NCBI GenBank assembly: GCA_905221605.1
Contig: CAJNDS010001458.1
Location: 679,001 to 743,000 of the forward strand
Direction: 5' to 3'
Length of the DNA stretch: 64,000 nt
Source of the DNA: Symbiodinium natans
Lineage: Eukaryota > Sar > Dinophyceae > Suessiales > Symbiodiniaceae
Both the position numbers and the translations under genes were made by a program. The notes below the pieces were generated by a model, which did no database searches, was not told the origin of the DNA, and worked only from the letters and a program-made list of their open reading frames with translations. Every line of letters starts with the position of its first letter. Position 1 is the first letter of the stretch. Below are positions 1 to 12,483 of the stretch, piece by piece.

Positions 1-918
1 CTCAGCTACTAAGTCGAGTTCAGGGCTTCATGTTCTCGGTTCCCCGTTACCCAACGGGAGAGAAAAAGAATGTCCCTCTTGGTTTCGTGGGGCCTGAGGA
101 CGAAAACCGGCGGACAATCCCTGAACCCAAACAAAATTAGGATTTCGGGTTTGTGGCTTAGGGTTTAGGATTCCAGGTGGTGGGTTTAGGGTTTTAGCAT
201 TTGGGGTCCAGAAGCCCTGAACCCTAAACCCACCAAGAGCGTAGGGTTTAGGGCTTTGGGGCTTACCTGGACCTCAACCCTAAACCCTAAACCCTAAACC
301 CTAAACCCTAAACCCTAAACCCACACCTTCGCTGGAGACCCGAACCCTGCATGGCCTCGTCGAAGGGGGGTCTACAACCCCAATTTTCGGAAACCTTCCG
401 GTTCTTAGTATCTTAGGGTTAAGGGTTCTGGGGTGAAAGGGTTACAGGGTTATAGGGTTCTGGGGTGGAAGGGTTATAGGTTCTTAGTATCTTAGGGTTA
501 AGGGTTATGGGGTGAAAGGGTTATAGGGTTATAGGGTTCGGGGGGTTTAGTGGAGGGTAGTGACATGGTCCCTCAGTATGGGCCCTTAAAAGTATATACC
601 CTACACAAATTAAAATTAAGGGCCCATACATCAGAACCCTTTAAACAAGGCTAGGGGCCTTATTCAGGTTAGAAAGTAGGGAGTAAGGAAAAAGGGAATT
701 AGGTACCCTACATCTTCCCCTGAAAGGATATGATTTTATGGAGGGGGGGGAGAGAAGGCACAGCTTGCCCATTCCATACCAAGAACCGGCAAGCGAACTT
801 GGGAGTACTTAAAAACCCAAGCATAAGTGTACTTATACAACCCAACCATAACCATTTAGAGCACTTGATAGGGCTCATAGGTGGGTCATGACTGCAGTTA
901 TACGATGTAGGTACATGG

Positions 919-1055
919 ACCCTAACCCTAAACCCTAAACCCTAAACCCTAAACCCTAAACCCTAAACCCTAAACCCTAAACCCTAAACCCTAAACCCTA
1001 AACCCTAAACCCTAAACCCTAAACCCTAAACCCTAAACCCTAAACCCTAAACCCT
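919..1055 (-). repeat. interstitial telomere-type array (CCCTAAA)n
   Basis: About 19 nearly perfect head-to-tail CCCTAAA units. This is the plant-type/dinoflagellate-type telomere heptamer, here internal. It is one of the cleanest arrays in the zone, so it is either young or homogenised. Confidence 0.95.
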
Positions 1056-1360
1056 TTCCCTCTGCAACGAGGCGAGCTGAGGCCCGCTGCTGTCCGGCCT
1101 GCTGCGTGAACCTGCAGGCAGGATGTTTGGGCCAGTTACGCTTTACGGGGATTGGGGGTTTAGGATTTAGGGTTTGGGGTTTGGGGTTAAGGGTTAGGGT
1201 TTAGGGGCTTGGGGTCTTCGGGCTAGGTCTAATGCGTTTGGGCTCTTAGAGGGTTTGGGAGAGCTCAGGTTAGAAGGGGATATTCTGGCAAAACCTATGT
1301 CAGGTTCTGTGAGACCTTCGGCTTCTTAGGGATTCAGAAAGGTAGCAGTGTTGAAGCTGA

Positions 1361-1450
1361 ACCCTAAACCCTAAACCCTAAACCCTAAACCCTAAACCCT
1401 AAACCCTAAACCCTAAACCCTAAACCCTAAACCCTAAACCCTAAACCCTA
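1361..1450 (-). repeat. interstitial telomere-type array (CCCTAAA)n
   Basis: About 13 clean CCCTAAA units. The next block downstream (1565-1622) has the opposite orientation. Confidence 0.95.
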
Positions 1451-2337
1451 TCGCGGAACCGTATAGGTGCTGCAAGCTGCACGTCCTGGACATTCGCAGG
1501 TTGCGTTGGAAGGCACCCATTCCCCTTATGAACTCCCGAAAACCCTACACTGTTGGGGACCGAAGTTTAGGGTTTAGGGTTTGGGGTTTAGGGTTTAGGG
1601 TTTAGGGTTTAGGGTTTAGGGTGATTCATATGCCTTGATAGAAATTTCGTAGTATAGGGTATATGACTTCAATTTTAGCTTCATTTCATCCCGATGCCGA
1701 TTCACGGGAATGACATCGGTAGGGCCCGAGATTGCCTGAAGACCCAAACCATCCTAAACCCTAAACCGTAAACCCTAAACCCTAAACCCTAAATGGCCCC
1801 AAGCCCAAAAAGCCACAGCAAGCACCGACGGCTCGGGGCCTCTCCGAAACCCTCAAATCTAAGCACTCGGATGCTTGATCCTGAAGACCCCCAAGCCCTA
1901 AACCCTTTACTTTAAAGCCCAAACCCTAAACCCTAAACCCTAAACCCGAATTATACCCTAAACCTGTGTAGGCTGTGGGGTCGAAGCCCACTCCCCACCC
2001 CCCCAACCCTACGCACACTGGATTCTAAAGGGCTCGAGGATTTCGGGCTTGGAGTTCTTAGGGTTTCGGGTTCAGGGCTAGAAAGGCTCAGGGTTTGAAG
2101 GGTTTAGGGTTTATGGGGCTCTATAGGCTTCAAGTTAAGTTTTAGGGAGTTCAGGGCTTGAGAAGCCAGGGGCCTCTTTCCTGTCTTACGAAACTTAGGG
2201 CATGGTTCAGGGTTCGGAATGGAGACGCTCCCGTTTGAGGGCTTGCGGGGGCTCTTCTGGCGCGCACCAGAAGGTCGAGCGGAAGCGACTTGGAATGCGA
2301 CACTCGTACCTGCGCAAGCCATGAAGCAATCAACCAG

Positions 2338-2403
2338 GTCACACACACACACACACCCACGCACGCACGCACGTACACATGCACGTACACACGCACGCAC
2401 TCA
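2338..2403. repeat. CA / CACG microsatellite
   Basis: A run of CA dinucleotides passes into ACGC/ACGT tetranucleotide-like repeats. It keeps several frames open (His-Ala-Arg-Thr or Val-Cys-Val polypeptides), which explains the spurious ORFs at this place. Confidence 0.9.
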
Positions 2404-3351
2404 CTAGCACCGAGCCTGTGAGCACAGGCACACACGCAGTCCAAACCTTTAGCCCTCCTGATTACGCCGCCTACTTGCAATATGGATGGATGAGGGCCCT
2501 GTGCTTGTGAGTCTGGTAGGCTCAGATAAATGAAACATGGGCCCAAGGTCTAAGCCCCAGACCCCCAGCCTAAACCCCAATCCCTAATCCCTAATCCCTA
2601 AACCCTAAACCCTAAAACCTAACTCCTAACCACCCTAATAACTAATCCCTAAACCCTAAACCCTAAACCCTAAACCCTAACCCCAAACCTTCAAACCTTC
2701 CCCCCCCCTCCCCCCCCTCAAGGTCACGAAATGGGAATCTCCGACACGTTCTTCACCGGGCAGACCTTGAGGCTCATGTTTCTCAGTTCTTGTTTGGCCT
2801 TTGGGGTTTGGGGTTTGGGGTTTAGGGTTTAGGGTTTAGGGTTTAGGGTTTAGGGCTAGGGTTTAGGGGCTTAGAGTTTAGGGTTTAGGGCTTAGGGTTC
2901 AGGGCTGACCCCAGTCATGCTCAACGGTTCCAGGGACTCAAACCAAAAACTTAGGCTTTAGGGTTTTCTGAACTTAGGCATGCTTAGGGACTAGGGTTTA
3001 GGGTCTAGGGTTTAGGGTTCTGCACATACTCCGACGGATCTTAAACTCTAGAAGGGCGATTGTAAAAATCAAGGTTTTACCTCGATCCTGCATTTGATGG
3101 TCTCTTAGTACGGGCCAAAGTAGGGGTAACCAGCTAGGTTCAATGCTGAGGGCTTCGGTGCAGTTTGCACGTATAACTTTACGATGTCAACACAACTCAC
3201 AACTCGCTAAGAGGCACCTACTGCTGACGATAGGCAGCTGACTCGGCTCCGCGTCTGCTCTCTTCACTCCTCGACCCAGCCAAATGATCCCAAACCCTCA
3301 GAAACTCCCCGAAGCCCTAAGCCCCAAGCCCGAAGCCCTAAGTACAAAGCC

Positions 3352-3440
3352 CTAAGCGCTAAGCGCTAAGCGCTAAGCGCTAAGCCCTAAGCCCTAAGCC
3401 CTATGCCCTCAGCCCTTGCCCTAAGCCCTAAGCCCTAAAC
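3352..3440 (-). repeat. variant array AAGCGCT / AAGCCCT
   Basis: Heptamers in which the telomere unit CCCTAAA has drifted to CCCTAAG, with four consecutive AAGCGCT units in the middle. This is local homogenisation of a mutant unit. Confidence 0.8.
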
Positions 3441-3737
3441 TCACTTAAACCCGAACTGCCTAAACCGGAAGACGAACAGCTAGGGCATGGGCCATCGTGG
3501 ACGCGATGCCTGAACACCTGGCAAGCATTATGGGCCACCACCCCTGACATACGTGGTCACAAAAAAACACAGCAGACGACGGTCAGTGGCTTAAGCGAGT
3601 TTTGAGATTCAGCCAGCCCGTGTGGTGCGAAAAGCATTGAGCCGACAAACTGTAAACTTGCTCGAGCTTCAGGCTTCTTGAGATGCCCTTCTGTGACAAA
3701 AGGGCTCGACTGAGCACCAAGTTTTGCGTTGCGGAGC

Positions 3738-5090
3738 CTAGTCTGCATAGCCGTAGCGGAGAACCCATTCGCCATAGCTTCCGAACTCGATACTCCGCAC
3801 CGTTCCGCCTTTCTCCTGCACCTCCTGCAGTCGTTCTGAGAGGATGTCAGGTGCATTCTTCAGCCTCCAAACGGGGTGTCCATCATCTTCCCAGTGGACG
3901 AACCAGGCTGCCTCATCAAAATCTTGATCATGGCTCGTCCCGGAGATACTGAGTTTGGCGACAGACCTGTGCTTGTTTGAGTCCAGCATGTTGCGAAGAC
4001 TTCGTGGAAGACCATCATACTCCCAGTTACCATTGGGCCATCCCACAAACCACGATCCTCTCTCGCCGAGTGCGACAACTGACGGAGGTTTTGAAGTGGC
4101 TACAAGTTCCTCGAAGCTTTCAGGGCCACAATATTTCGCTGACTCATCGCTAAACTGCACATAGTAGCCGTCCGAATCCGGACTCAGTGCGACCATCGTG
4201 GCATGTGGCTGATGATAGCCCCGGCCGTTGAGCTTGTTTTCCAGCGATTTTGGAATGTTGCTCCAGGCGTGGCCCTTGGCATGGTCCCAGATCGCAATGT
4301 AGCCACCGTTCCCGAGAGCCACCTGCAGCGCTTTCCTGTCGAAGTTGTCATATAAATGGTCCTTCTCCGGACACCTTGCACGGATTTTCGGCCCTCGCCT
4401 CTCCTCGGCCAAGAGCTTCTTCTTGAGATGCTCTTCCTCTCGCCGCTCTCGTTCCCGCCGTTCTTCCTCAAGCTTTCGCTCTCGCGCTTCTTCTTTCAAG
4501 CGAGCTTCTCTGTCAGCCCTCTTCTTAAGCTCTCGGGACTGTGCGTCGATTACCTTCTTTCTCGCTTGAAGCTTTTCTATTTCTTGCGCTAGCCCGTCTG
4601 ATGCCTTCTTTAGAACCAGTTTCTGGGCGGCATCGTCCTCGTGCACTGCTTGGCTCAGCGACGTCTTCGAAATTGGCCTTCTGCGTCTTGTACTCAACGT
4701 GTCGGGTCTCCAGTAGCGATTGACCTCCTGTCGCATCGCTTCCGGCAGGACTGACACGAAATCGTCTAGGGACCGACGGCCAGCGTAGTCAATGCAATAC
4801 TCTGTGGTGTGACATACTTTGTGAGACAGACGTTCCGGCCGGATGTAGCCCTTGAGCATCACGACCCTGTGCTTGACGGCATAATTATAGGCCTTGCTAG
4901 AACGAGGGATGTCATGACAGTTGCAGGCATGGGGGTCTGACACATCAACGATGTCGCCACTGAAGCCCTCCAAATCGATCTCCACGATTTGCTGCTTCGA
5001 AGTTTCGGAGTAAGCCTTGGCGTAGTAAAGCGCCACTTCTGGCAAGATGGTCGCGTGCAAGAACTGGCTCGCCACTTTACCTTCTTCCAA
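3738..5090 (-). CDS. coiled-coil protein with Trp-rich C-terminal repeats
   Basis: An intact 450-residue frame starts at the first Met, at 5090. Residues 1-130 form a mixed domain with a Cys/His patch (ACNCHD near 55-60) that I do not recognise. Residues about 165-235 are a strongly charged Glu/Arg/Lys coiled coil. Residues about 250-450 hold roughly five degenerate repeats of about 35-45 residues, each with a pattern like 'G.W...W..G......P.sL...L', for example GERGSWFVGWPNGNWEY; such Trp/Gly repeats suggest a repeat-built beta-structure used for binding. The gene is isolated: both flanks are telomere-type repeats. Balanced amino acid use and a long single frame in a repeat desert support real coding. 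The function is unknown. Upstream exons are possible because the Met at 5090 is not confirmed by any other signal. Confidence 0.75.
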   Translation of the reverse strand: MEEGKVASQFLHATILPEVALYYAKAYSETSKQQIVEIDLEGFSGDIVDVSDPHACNCHDIPRSSKAYNYAVKHRVVMLKGYIRPERLSHKVCHTTEYCIDYAGRRSLDDFVSVLPEAMRQEVNRYWRPDTLSTRRRRPISKTSLSQAVHEDDAAQKLVLKKASDGLAQEIEKLQARKKVIDAQSRELKKRADREARLKEEARERKLEEERRERERREEEHLKKKLLAEERRGPKIRARCPEKDHLYDNFDRKALQVALGNGGYIAIWDHAKGHAWSNIPKSLENKLNGRGYHQPHATMVALSPDSDGYYVQFSDESAKYCGPESFEELVATSKPPSVVALGERGSWFVGWPNGNWEYDGLPRSLRNMLDSNKHRSVAKLSISGTSHDQDFDEAAWFVHWEDDGHPVWRLKNAPDILSERLQEVQEKGGTVRSIEFGSYGEWVLRYGYAD

Positions 5091-6990
5091 AGCTTGTGAG
5101 ATGGTACCTCGAGAGCTTGTGGCAAGAGACTCAGAAAATGCACCAGGGAAACCTAGCTAAATCTTCAAGCAGCACACCTCACTCTGCAACCTTGAGCCCT
5201 AGACCCTTGACAGCGCAAACCCGACAACCTCCCAAGCCGTAGGGAAAGTGGGTGTTCGGTGCAGTTGGGTACGGTTGGCAGCTGGATCCCGCGCCCTCAG
5301 CCCTGCGATGACGTCCTGCCCGCATAGAATTGCAAATCAAGGTTCAGGCTTCAGGGCTTGGGTTTAGGGTTTAGGGTTTAGGGTTTAGTGTTTAGGGTTT
5401 AGGTTTTAGGGTTTAGGGTTTAGGGTTTAGGGTTTAGGGTTTAGGGTTTAGGGTTTGGGGTTTGGGGTTTAGGGTTTAGGGTTTAGGGCTTTGGGTTTGG
5501 GGTTTAGGTCACATCCGTCCTCATCTGACCGCAACGCTCGGTAAACGAACCGCTGCACGTCGTCCATGAACCCAACTCGTGCCCCAACCAAGATAAGCCA
5601 ATGCGTCTAGCTCGGTGCACAGGGAACTTGAGCAGACGCAGGTGCCGGCTGCTTTTTCTACTCCCAAGGTGCGTTGTGAGGTTCTGCTGATAAAGCCTTT
5701 TGGTGTAGCAAACCCTATAAACCCTATAAACCCTATAAAGCCCTATCAATCCTATCAACCCTATCAACGCTAAAAGCCCTACAAACCCTTTCAGCCCTAT
5801 AAACCCAATAAGCCCTGTAAACCCTGTAAACCCTATAAACCCTGTAAACCCTTTAGAGTCTTGGGGTGATGGGACTGTGGAGCCCCCCTGAACAAACCGG
5901 CCAGTGTTGCGTGGGCGGAAACGTGATGGTGGACTGGCCGTTGCAGAACGCCAGCTGCGGTTGCCAGGCCTCTGTCGATTTAGGGTTTAGGGGCTTAGGG
6001 CGAGGGTTTCGTGCTTTTGGGTTTAGGATAGTTTAGGGGCTTGGGGCTTAGGGTTTAGGGTTTGGTGAGTTAGGGTTTAGGGCTTGTGCAGTCCAGGGTT
6101 TGGGGGCTCAGGTTGGGGGCTCTGGGGGCTCGAGGTTGGGGAATTCGGGCTGAGCGCGGTCTGTGGGGGAATGGCCGGCGCGAACAAAGCCCTTGCAAAT
6201 TCTGACGTGGTCTGGAGCCCGCTTTCAGCCTGAACTCAAGGGTTTAGGATTTAAGGCTTAGGGCGTCCGCCGGCTGAGGGCAGATCTCCTCAAATGAGGG
6301 GTCGTCTGACAGCGGGGAGTCCGCCACAAGCAGATGCCGGGACATCCGGAATGGAAGCGCCTCAACCCTAAACCCTAAACCTTAAACCCTGAACCCTAAA
6401 CCCTAGACCCTAGACCCTAAACCCTAAACCCTATACCCTAAGCCTGAACCCTAAACCCTCAAGTTAAAACCCTTGCTTCCCTCGTCTGGGTTTCGTGCTC
6501 TGCCAGAGACCCTTATTGTCTTGGGCTGGCTCTCGTAGTAGTCGACGACCTGCAGCGCAGTGAGGGCAAAACTCTCTCCCATGCCTCAAAAGCCCCTAAA
6601 CCCCAAACCCCAAACCCTAAACCCTAAACCCTAAACCCCTGACAACCTGCGGGTTGAAACCCTGACTGGAACATCTGCGATTCTTTCGGGAGCTCTTCAT
6701 CTGGGTGTTTGTCAAAACTCTGGGCCCTTTTTGGATCCCTATGATAATACGGCACCTAATATTTGGGGTACCCCAAAAGGGATCATGATTTTCACAACCA
6801 CCCACCTGGGAATTGAGGCTTAGGTTTTGGGGCTGGGACGTCTGAAGGAAAGGAATAGGAAAATCAGCCTGCGTCCTTATATTCCGGACACATTCCTGGG
6901 GTTCAGGACACGGCCCAGAGGGCTAGGGCTTAGGGTTCAGGGCTTAGGGCTTATAGGGTTCAGGATTTAGAGTTTAGGGTTTAGGGTTTA
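5091..6990. repeat. telomere-type repeat zone, mixed blocks
   Basis: After about 240 bp of unlike sequence 5' of the coiled-coil gene comes a long TTTAGGG block (5359-5485). It is followed by an ACCCTATAA-type block (5705-5860), a degraded TTTAGGG block (5975-6130), CCCTAAA blocks (6360-6460 and 6590-6640) and another TTTAGGG block (6920-6995). No gene is visible. The ACCCTATAA units (period about 9-10) are a locally amplified variant. Confidence 0.85.
5359..5485 (+). repeat. interstitial telomere-type array (TTTAGGG)n
   Basis: About 17 TTTAGGG units with a few TTTGGGG and TTTAGTG variants, located 270 bp from the 5' end of the minus-strand coiled-coil gene. Confidence 0.93.
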
Positions 6991-7450
6991 GGGTTCTCTG
7001 CAAAGGCATCCTACGAGCGAAAGTGGTATGCATTTGACCAAAGTTTTCGTGCAACTCTCCCCATTGGCTTGTTTGCATCTTTGTGAAATCTTTCGCTCGT
7101 CAAACCATCCCTTAACTGGGTTGGCCTTTACAACCTTTGAACCATTTCTAGATATAGGATCCCTCAGAAACCCAAAGAAGGAAAATACAAAATATCCCAA
7201 AAGCCAACCCAGCCATGTCTTGTGAACGGTTCTTAAGAGAGTCGTGGGGACCATCACACGAAATGCGAGAAAACAGGGCTCAGGGGTTGCTGGGTTCGAG
7301 CTGCTCCCTAATCCCTAAACCCTAAACCCTAAACCCTAAACCCTACACCCTAAACCCTAAACCCTCACAAGGGTGTTGGGTTCGGGGAGGCCTACGCCTT
7401 GGAACTTAAAGAAATCGGGATTGCGATGTTGTTACACGTAGGGCAGAAGT

Positions 7451-7572
7451 GTTAGGGTTTAGGGTTTAGGGTTTAGGGTTTAGGGTTTAGGGTTTAGGGT
7501 TTAGGGTTTAGGGTTTAGGGTTTAGGGTTTAGGGTTTAGGGTTTAGGGTTTAGGGTTTAGGGTTTAGGGTCC
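7451..7572 (+). repeat. interstitial telomere-type array (TTTAGGG)n
   Basis: About 17 essentially perfect units. A CCCTAAA block lies about 80 bp upstream (7305-7368), so the short segment between them is flanked like the body of a tiny chromosome, with outward-facing telomere polarity. Confidence 0.95.
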
Positions 7573-9809
7573 AGGGTCTTCGTGTCTTCGTGTAGAAGGG
7601 GTGGAAGCCTTGAAGGTGGAAGGCGCAATGCTTGCTAATCTTGTGACGGCGGCAAGATGAGAACAGAGACCTTGAAACCCGAAAACCTTCAACACCGTGC
7701 ATAAGAAAGTACCTTAAGAACCCTCAAGAGAAAAACTGAAAGCCTTCTCAACATGAACGAGTCCATTGATCCCTAAACCCTAAACCCTAAACCCAAAACC
7801 CAAAACCCTAAACCCAAAACCCTGAACCCTGCCAAGGCCACGGCAACCTGAAAGCTCGCGGAGAAGGCCGCCTCGTTTCGGGCGACCTCGGGGTGGAGGG
7901 GCTTAGGGTTGAGGGGTTCAGCGGTTTAGGAATGTAGGGTTTAGGGTTTAGGGTTTATTAGGGTTTAGGGTTTAGGGTTCAAGGATTCGTTTTTAGTTTA
8001 GGTGTAGAGTTGAGGTAATGGGCGTTTGTCTGTACAGGGTTGTACAGGCTTTGTATGAGTTCCTTATGAGTTGATTCTCACGGGCTATTGAATGGGGCCT
8101 TTTCAAGGTGTCAAGGTTCAGGGTTCGGTATCTGGGGTCTAGTTGGAATGTGGGAGGTTAGGTTGGGGGGGGTAGGGTCAACAGGGCAGGATTGTAGGAT
8201 TCTGGCACGCAACCTTCAGCCAACGACTGCTCTTTGACCCTGGTTCAAGGTTGCGAGTGGGTTTCTCAACCATTGTAAGCCCTGGCCCCGAACCCCAAAC
8301 CCTAACCCGTAAACCCTGGCCCCGAAGCCCTAAGCCCTAAGCCCTAAACCCTAAACGCTAAACCCTACCCCCTCAACCCGAAGCCTGAAAAGAGCGCAGC
8401 ATGTGAGGACAGCACTGTCGGCGCAAACTCCAGCACGATGAGGTGGAACCTCGGCGGCCACTGTAAGGGATGGGGGTTTAGGGTTTGGGGTTTAGAGGTT
8501 TGAGGTTAGAGGTTAAGGGTACGGTATAGGGGTTTAGGGTTTAGGGGCTTAGGGCGGTTTAGGGTTTGTGGGTTTGTGGGTTTAGGGTTCGCAGGGGCCC
8601 TCAGCCGGAGCCCCGAAATCCCCAACTTGTCTGAACCCGAGATCCCACTGCTGCTACCATTTTTCTGCCCCGAGCCCCACCCGGCTCCCAAGGCTTCACG
8701 GGACTTTGTCATGGAGGGGAATCCGCATACAATTCGGCGGGTAAGGGATTGGGATACGGAGTTTAGGGTTTAGTGTTTTGGGTTTAGGGCTTAAGGTTTA
8801 GGAGGGTTTTGGTTGGGCTTTCCGGACTTGCGGGTTGGGTTCATTCTGTTTATAGCAGTTAGGCATCTCTCACATGTAACCTGACTTCTCGGTACAATGA
8901 CAAGACACAAAGCTCATGACTAGCCTGAAACCTAAAACCCTCAGCCTACACCACCCCACCTGCGCCCCTTAAACCTGAGCCCCCACGTTACTCCCTCAAC
9001 CCTAAACCCTAAACCCTAAACGCTAGACCCTGAACCCTAAACTCAACACCCCAACCCTACACCCTCAACAGAATTCTGAGAGGACCAGGCTGGTGCGGAA
9101 GGATAATTCCCTGCATCGGCCATGCTCGAAATGGGGCCTGCCAGCTGGGTAAGTGGGGGGGAGGTGGGAGTGGACGGGGGAGCGAAGCCTTCCGAGGGTT
9201 GAGGGTTTAAAGGTTCAGGGTTTCGGGTTAGGATTTCGGGTTTAGGGATTGGGCTTTAGGGTTTGGCTTTAGGGTTTGAACGTTAAGCCGAAAACGGTCT
9301 CAATTGGGCTTCGTGGCTGGAAGTGCTCGGATTCCCAGAGGGTTGAGTGTTTAGTGAGTCTTGTAGTGAGGGAACCTAACCCAAAACTGGGAGAAAGGGA
9401 GAAACCGCCCTGGGTTAAGGGTTTAAGGTTTAGGGATCAGGGTTTGGGGTTTGGGGTTTTGAGCGGGGGCGGGGGAGGGTTTAGGGCTTGTTATATGGGG
9501 TTTAGGGTTTAGGGCTTAAGGCTTATGGCTTAGGGTTTAGGGTTTACCCCAAGAAAACCCGTATGGGGGTTTAAGAATTCGGTGCGCCTCTTCCGCCAGG
9601 TCCCGCAACGAGGTGGCGTCTGCATCGTCTCCTGCAGCTCCGTTTCAGGGATCCCTAAACCCTAAACCGGAAAACCCAACCCTAAAGTCCCTGGAACCCT
9701 AGAACCTTACAACTCTAAAACCCTGCAACCCTAAAGCCCCAAAAGCACCAACAACTCCCAAAAACCCTAAAAACCCTGAAAACCCTGTAGCCCTAAGAAC
9801 CTAAAAGGC

Positions 9810-9960
9810 CTGAAAACCCCAAAACCCCCCCAAAACCCCCCAAACCCCCCAAACCCCCAAAACCCCCAAAACCCCCAAAACCCCCAAACCCCCAAATCCC
9901 CAAAACCCCCAAAAACCCCAAAACCCCCAAAACCCCCAAAACCCCCAAAACCCCTAAACC
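9810..9960 (-). repeat. AACCCCC / CCCCAAAA variant array
   Basis: The heptamer has drifted to AAACCCCC/AAAACCCCC units of 7-9 bp, repeated about 17 times. This resembles a locally amplified C-rich variant next to canonical CCCTAAA units (9950-10025). Confidence 0.85.
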
Positions 9961-10217
9961 CTACACCCTACACCCTAAAACCCTCCACCCTACACCCTAA
10001 ACTCTAAACCCTAACCCTAAACCCGAACTAAACCCGAAACCCTTAACACTAACCGTACATGTTCGACCCCACCAGCCTTTGCCAGCTGCATCCATGGCCG
10101 CACGGATCTGGTAGCTCCTCGACATCTTAGGGTAGCAACGAGAGCATTTAGGGTTTAGGGACTAAGGACTGGGGTTTGGCGTTTAGGGTTTTGGAGGTTC
10201 CGGAAGGGTTAGGTTTT

Positions 10218-10335
10218 AGGGTTTAGGGTTTAGGGTTTAGGGTTTAGGGTTTAGGGTTTAGGGTTTAGGGTTTAGGGTTTAGGGTTTAGGGTTTAGGGTT
10301 TAGGGTTTAGGGTTTAGGGTTTAGGGTTTAGGGGC
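10218..10335 (+). repeat. interstitial telomere-type array (TTTAGGG)n
   Basis: About 17 clean TTTAGGG units. Confidence 0.95.
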
Positions 10336-11199
10336 ACTCTGGAACCCCAAGACAGGGGCCATCATCCAGTGCCGCCAAAGGTCAGCGGCATGTCTCCCGG
10401 ATTCGTCATCATGACGACTTGGTACCTTGGGCTGGGGAGCTGACATGGGTTCAGGGTTGAGGGTTGAGGGTTCAGGGTTTCGAGTTGAGGGTTTAGTGTT
10501 TAGGGTTTTGGGGAAGCCTGAATCCCTCTTTGGGGTGCCCTTAGCTGGAGAGTTCTTACGGTCGTAGAGACCCAAAAAACCTCGAAACCCTAAAACTCGT
10601 AAGGGAACTTCGGGGGAGATGGGCAACCTCGATGGTCCTTTGACGGATGCTCAGGGAACCGCCTGAAAGCCAGCTCCCCTAACCATAAAGCCCTGACTCC
10701 AAGTCCTAAAGTACATAGTATGGGAGGCCTTCATGATTTGAATAGGGTTTTGGAGTTGTTGGCAGTACACTTCTGCAGGGACGGACGACCATATGGTGGG
10801 CATGGCCGTTGCGTTGAGTGACCACTCTCTCTGCGCTGTCGCGCGCGCTCTACGGCCACTGTGCAGCGTTGCCTCCGCCACTTGTAGTGCATGTACTTGC
10901 CCAACCACTCGAGGGCCACCGCCCTTTTGTTCGGATTGGATTTGACAGGAAGACGCCCCAAAGCCCCAAACCCTACGCCAGCAGCGTTCCGGCTGCAGTC
11001 CTGAAGCACTGGAATCTTCCAGAGGTCTTAGGGTTTAGGGTTTAGGGTGTAGAGGGTTGAGGGTTGAGGGTTGAGGGTTTAGGGTTTAGGGTTTCGGGCA
11101 TTCAGACTCGAACCTTTAACGTGACACAGCGAATCTACAGCCTTAGCTCTCAACAACCAAACATTTCCAGGCGTTGAGAGTCCAGGGTTTAGGGTTTAG

Positions 11200-11292
11200 G
11201 GTTTAGTAGGGTTTAGTAGGGTTTAGTAGGGTTTAGTAGGGTTTAGTAGGGTTTAGTAGGGGTTAGTAGGGTTTAGTAGGGTTTAGTAGGGG
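11200..11292 (+). repeat. TTTAGTAGGG decamer array
   Basis: About nine head-to-tail GTTTAGTAGG units, that is, the telomere heptamer with a TAG insertion. Expansion of one mutant unit indicates local slippage or unequal exchange rather than telomerase addition. Confidence 0.9.
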
Positions 11293-12026
11293 GTTAGGGT
11301 TTAGGGCCCTTTTGAAGCCTAAATCCTTAACCCTTTGGGGTTTAAAGGGTCACAGTCTGCCAACTGCCGCACAGGAGCGTCCGTTTTCCAGGCGGGCAGG
11401 GTCGGAATCGAACGTTGGTCCTCGGTTTCGATGGAAGAGGCGATGTCGGATTCATGGATTTAGGGCTTAGGGTTTCAAGGTTCTGGGTTTAGGGTTCAGG
11501 GTTCAGAGTTTAGGGTTTCAGGGTTCAGGGTTTCAGGGTTCAGGGTTCAGGGTTTAGGGCTTCAGGGTTTCAGGGTTCACGGTTTCAGGGTTTAGGGTCT
11601 CAGGGCGTAGGGCTAGATCTAGGGATTAGGGGCTTAGGGTTCACAGCTTTGCGGCTAATCAAGGGCTCACAGGACTGGGGCTTGCAGGATTCAAGGGGCG
11701 TGCATGTAGGCCGTTGAACCCCAAACCCTAAACCCTAAAGTCCTAAAACCCTGAAACCCCAAACGCCTGAAATCCTGAAATCCTGAAACCCTGAAACCCT
11801 GAAACCCTGAACCCCCCTGAAGCCCTGAAGCCCTGAAGCCCTGAAGCCCTGAAGCCCTAAACCCTAAACCCTCTGGTCCCAAAAACCCTGCAACCCTAAA
11901 ACCCCGATAGGCTGGGTGCACGGCTCTGAGATGTCGACCTGCACCAACTCGTTCATTGTTCGTCCAGCAACGACAGGTTCGATTGGGGGCGGTCAGGTCC
12001 GAGGAGTTTAAAATCGCGGGAGGTTT

Positions 12027-12115
12027 AGGGTTTAGGGTTTAGGGTTTAGGGTTTAGGGTTTAGGGTTTAGGGTTTAGGGTTTAGGGTTTAGGGTTTAGGG
12101 TTTAGGGTTTAGGGC
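12027..12115 (+). repeat. interstitial telomere-type array (TTTAGGG)n
   Basis: About 13 clean units, followed by a highly degraded zone with TTTAGTGATTTAAG words. Confidence 0.93.
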
Positions 12116-12483
12116 TTAAGGGTCCAAGGCTGAGGGTCAAAGGGTTCAAGGGTTTAGGGCTTGGGGGTTTAGAGGCTTAAAAAGTTTAGGGTCTAGCGGC
12201 TTGGGTTTCAAGGGTTTAGGGGGGGTTTAGTGATTTAAGTTAAGGGCTTAAAGGCTTAAGGATTTCAGGGTATAGGGTTTAGGGGGGTTTAGTGATTTAA
12301 GGGCTTAAAGGCTTAAGGATTTCTAAGGGTACAGGGTTTCAGGGACTTAAGAAATTTTTGGGGTTAGGGACGAAGCACTTCGGATGTACGGATTAGGGTC
12401 TCCGGGCATTGGAAACGCTGGTAGGCAGCGTTTTTAGCCATTTAGCTTAAGAAGGGTTGTGATTAGGCTGCTTAAGGACTGAT

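Larger units (their letters stand above)
1..3540. repeat. degenerate telomere-type repeat zone A
   Basis: Short blocks of CCCTAAA or TTTAGGG units, many mutated (CCCTAAG, TTTGGGG, TTCAGGG), alternate in orientation and are separated by 100-400 bp of unlike sequence. CCCTAAA blocks lie near 270-325, 919-1055, 1361-1450, 1745-1795, 1920-1950 and 2590-2690; TTTAGGG blocks lie near 1145-1260, 1565-1622, 2040-2115 and 2800-3020. The stretch at 540-900 is non-telomeric, contains inverted GGGCCCATA-like words and shows no gene. No ORF here has protein-like composition. Confidence 0.9.
6991..10210. repeat. telomere-type repeat zone, mixed blocks
   Basis: Alternating CCCTAAA blocks (7305-7368, 7770-7830, 8285-8372, 8990-9045, 9650-10050) and TTTAGGG blocks (7451-7572, 7895-7985, 8470-8590, 8760-8810, 9195-9280, 9405-9545). 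The 7010-7260 stretch is non-repetitive but shows only weak short frames. No gene is supported. Confidence 0.85.

Noticed and set aside
1-1055. True chromosome end
   Set aside because: Arrays are short, interrupted, in both orientations and continue internally for 21 kb, so they are interstitial or subtelomeric rather than a terminal telomere. A nearby chromosome end cannot be excluded.
6988-7257. 89-codon minus-strand ORF in a non-repetitive spacer
   Set aside because: No recognisable motif and flanked by repeat arrays; length is within chance expectation.
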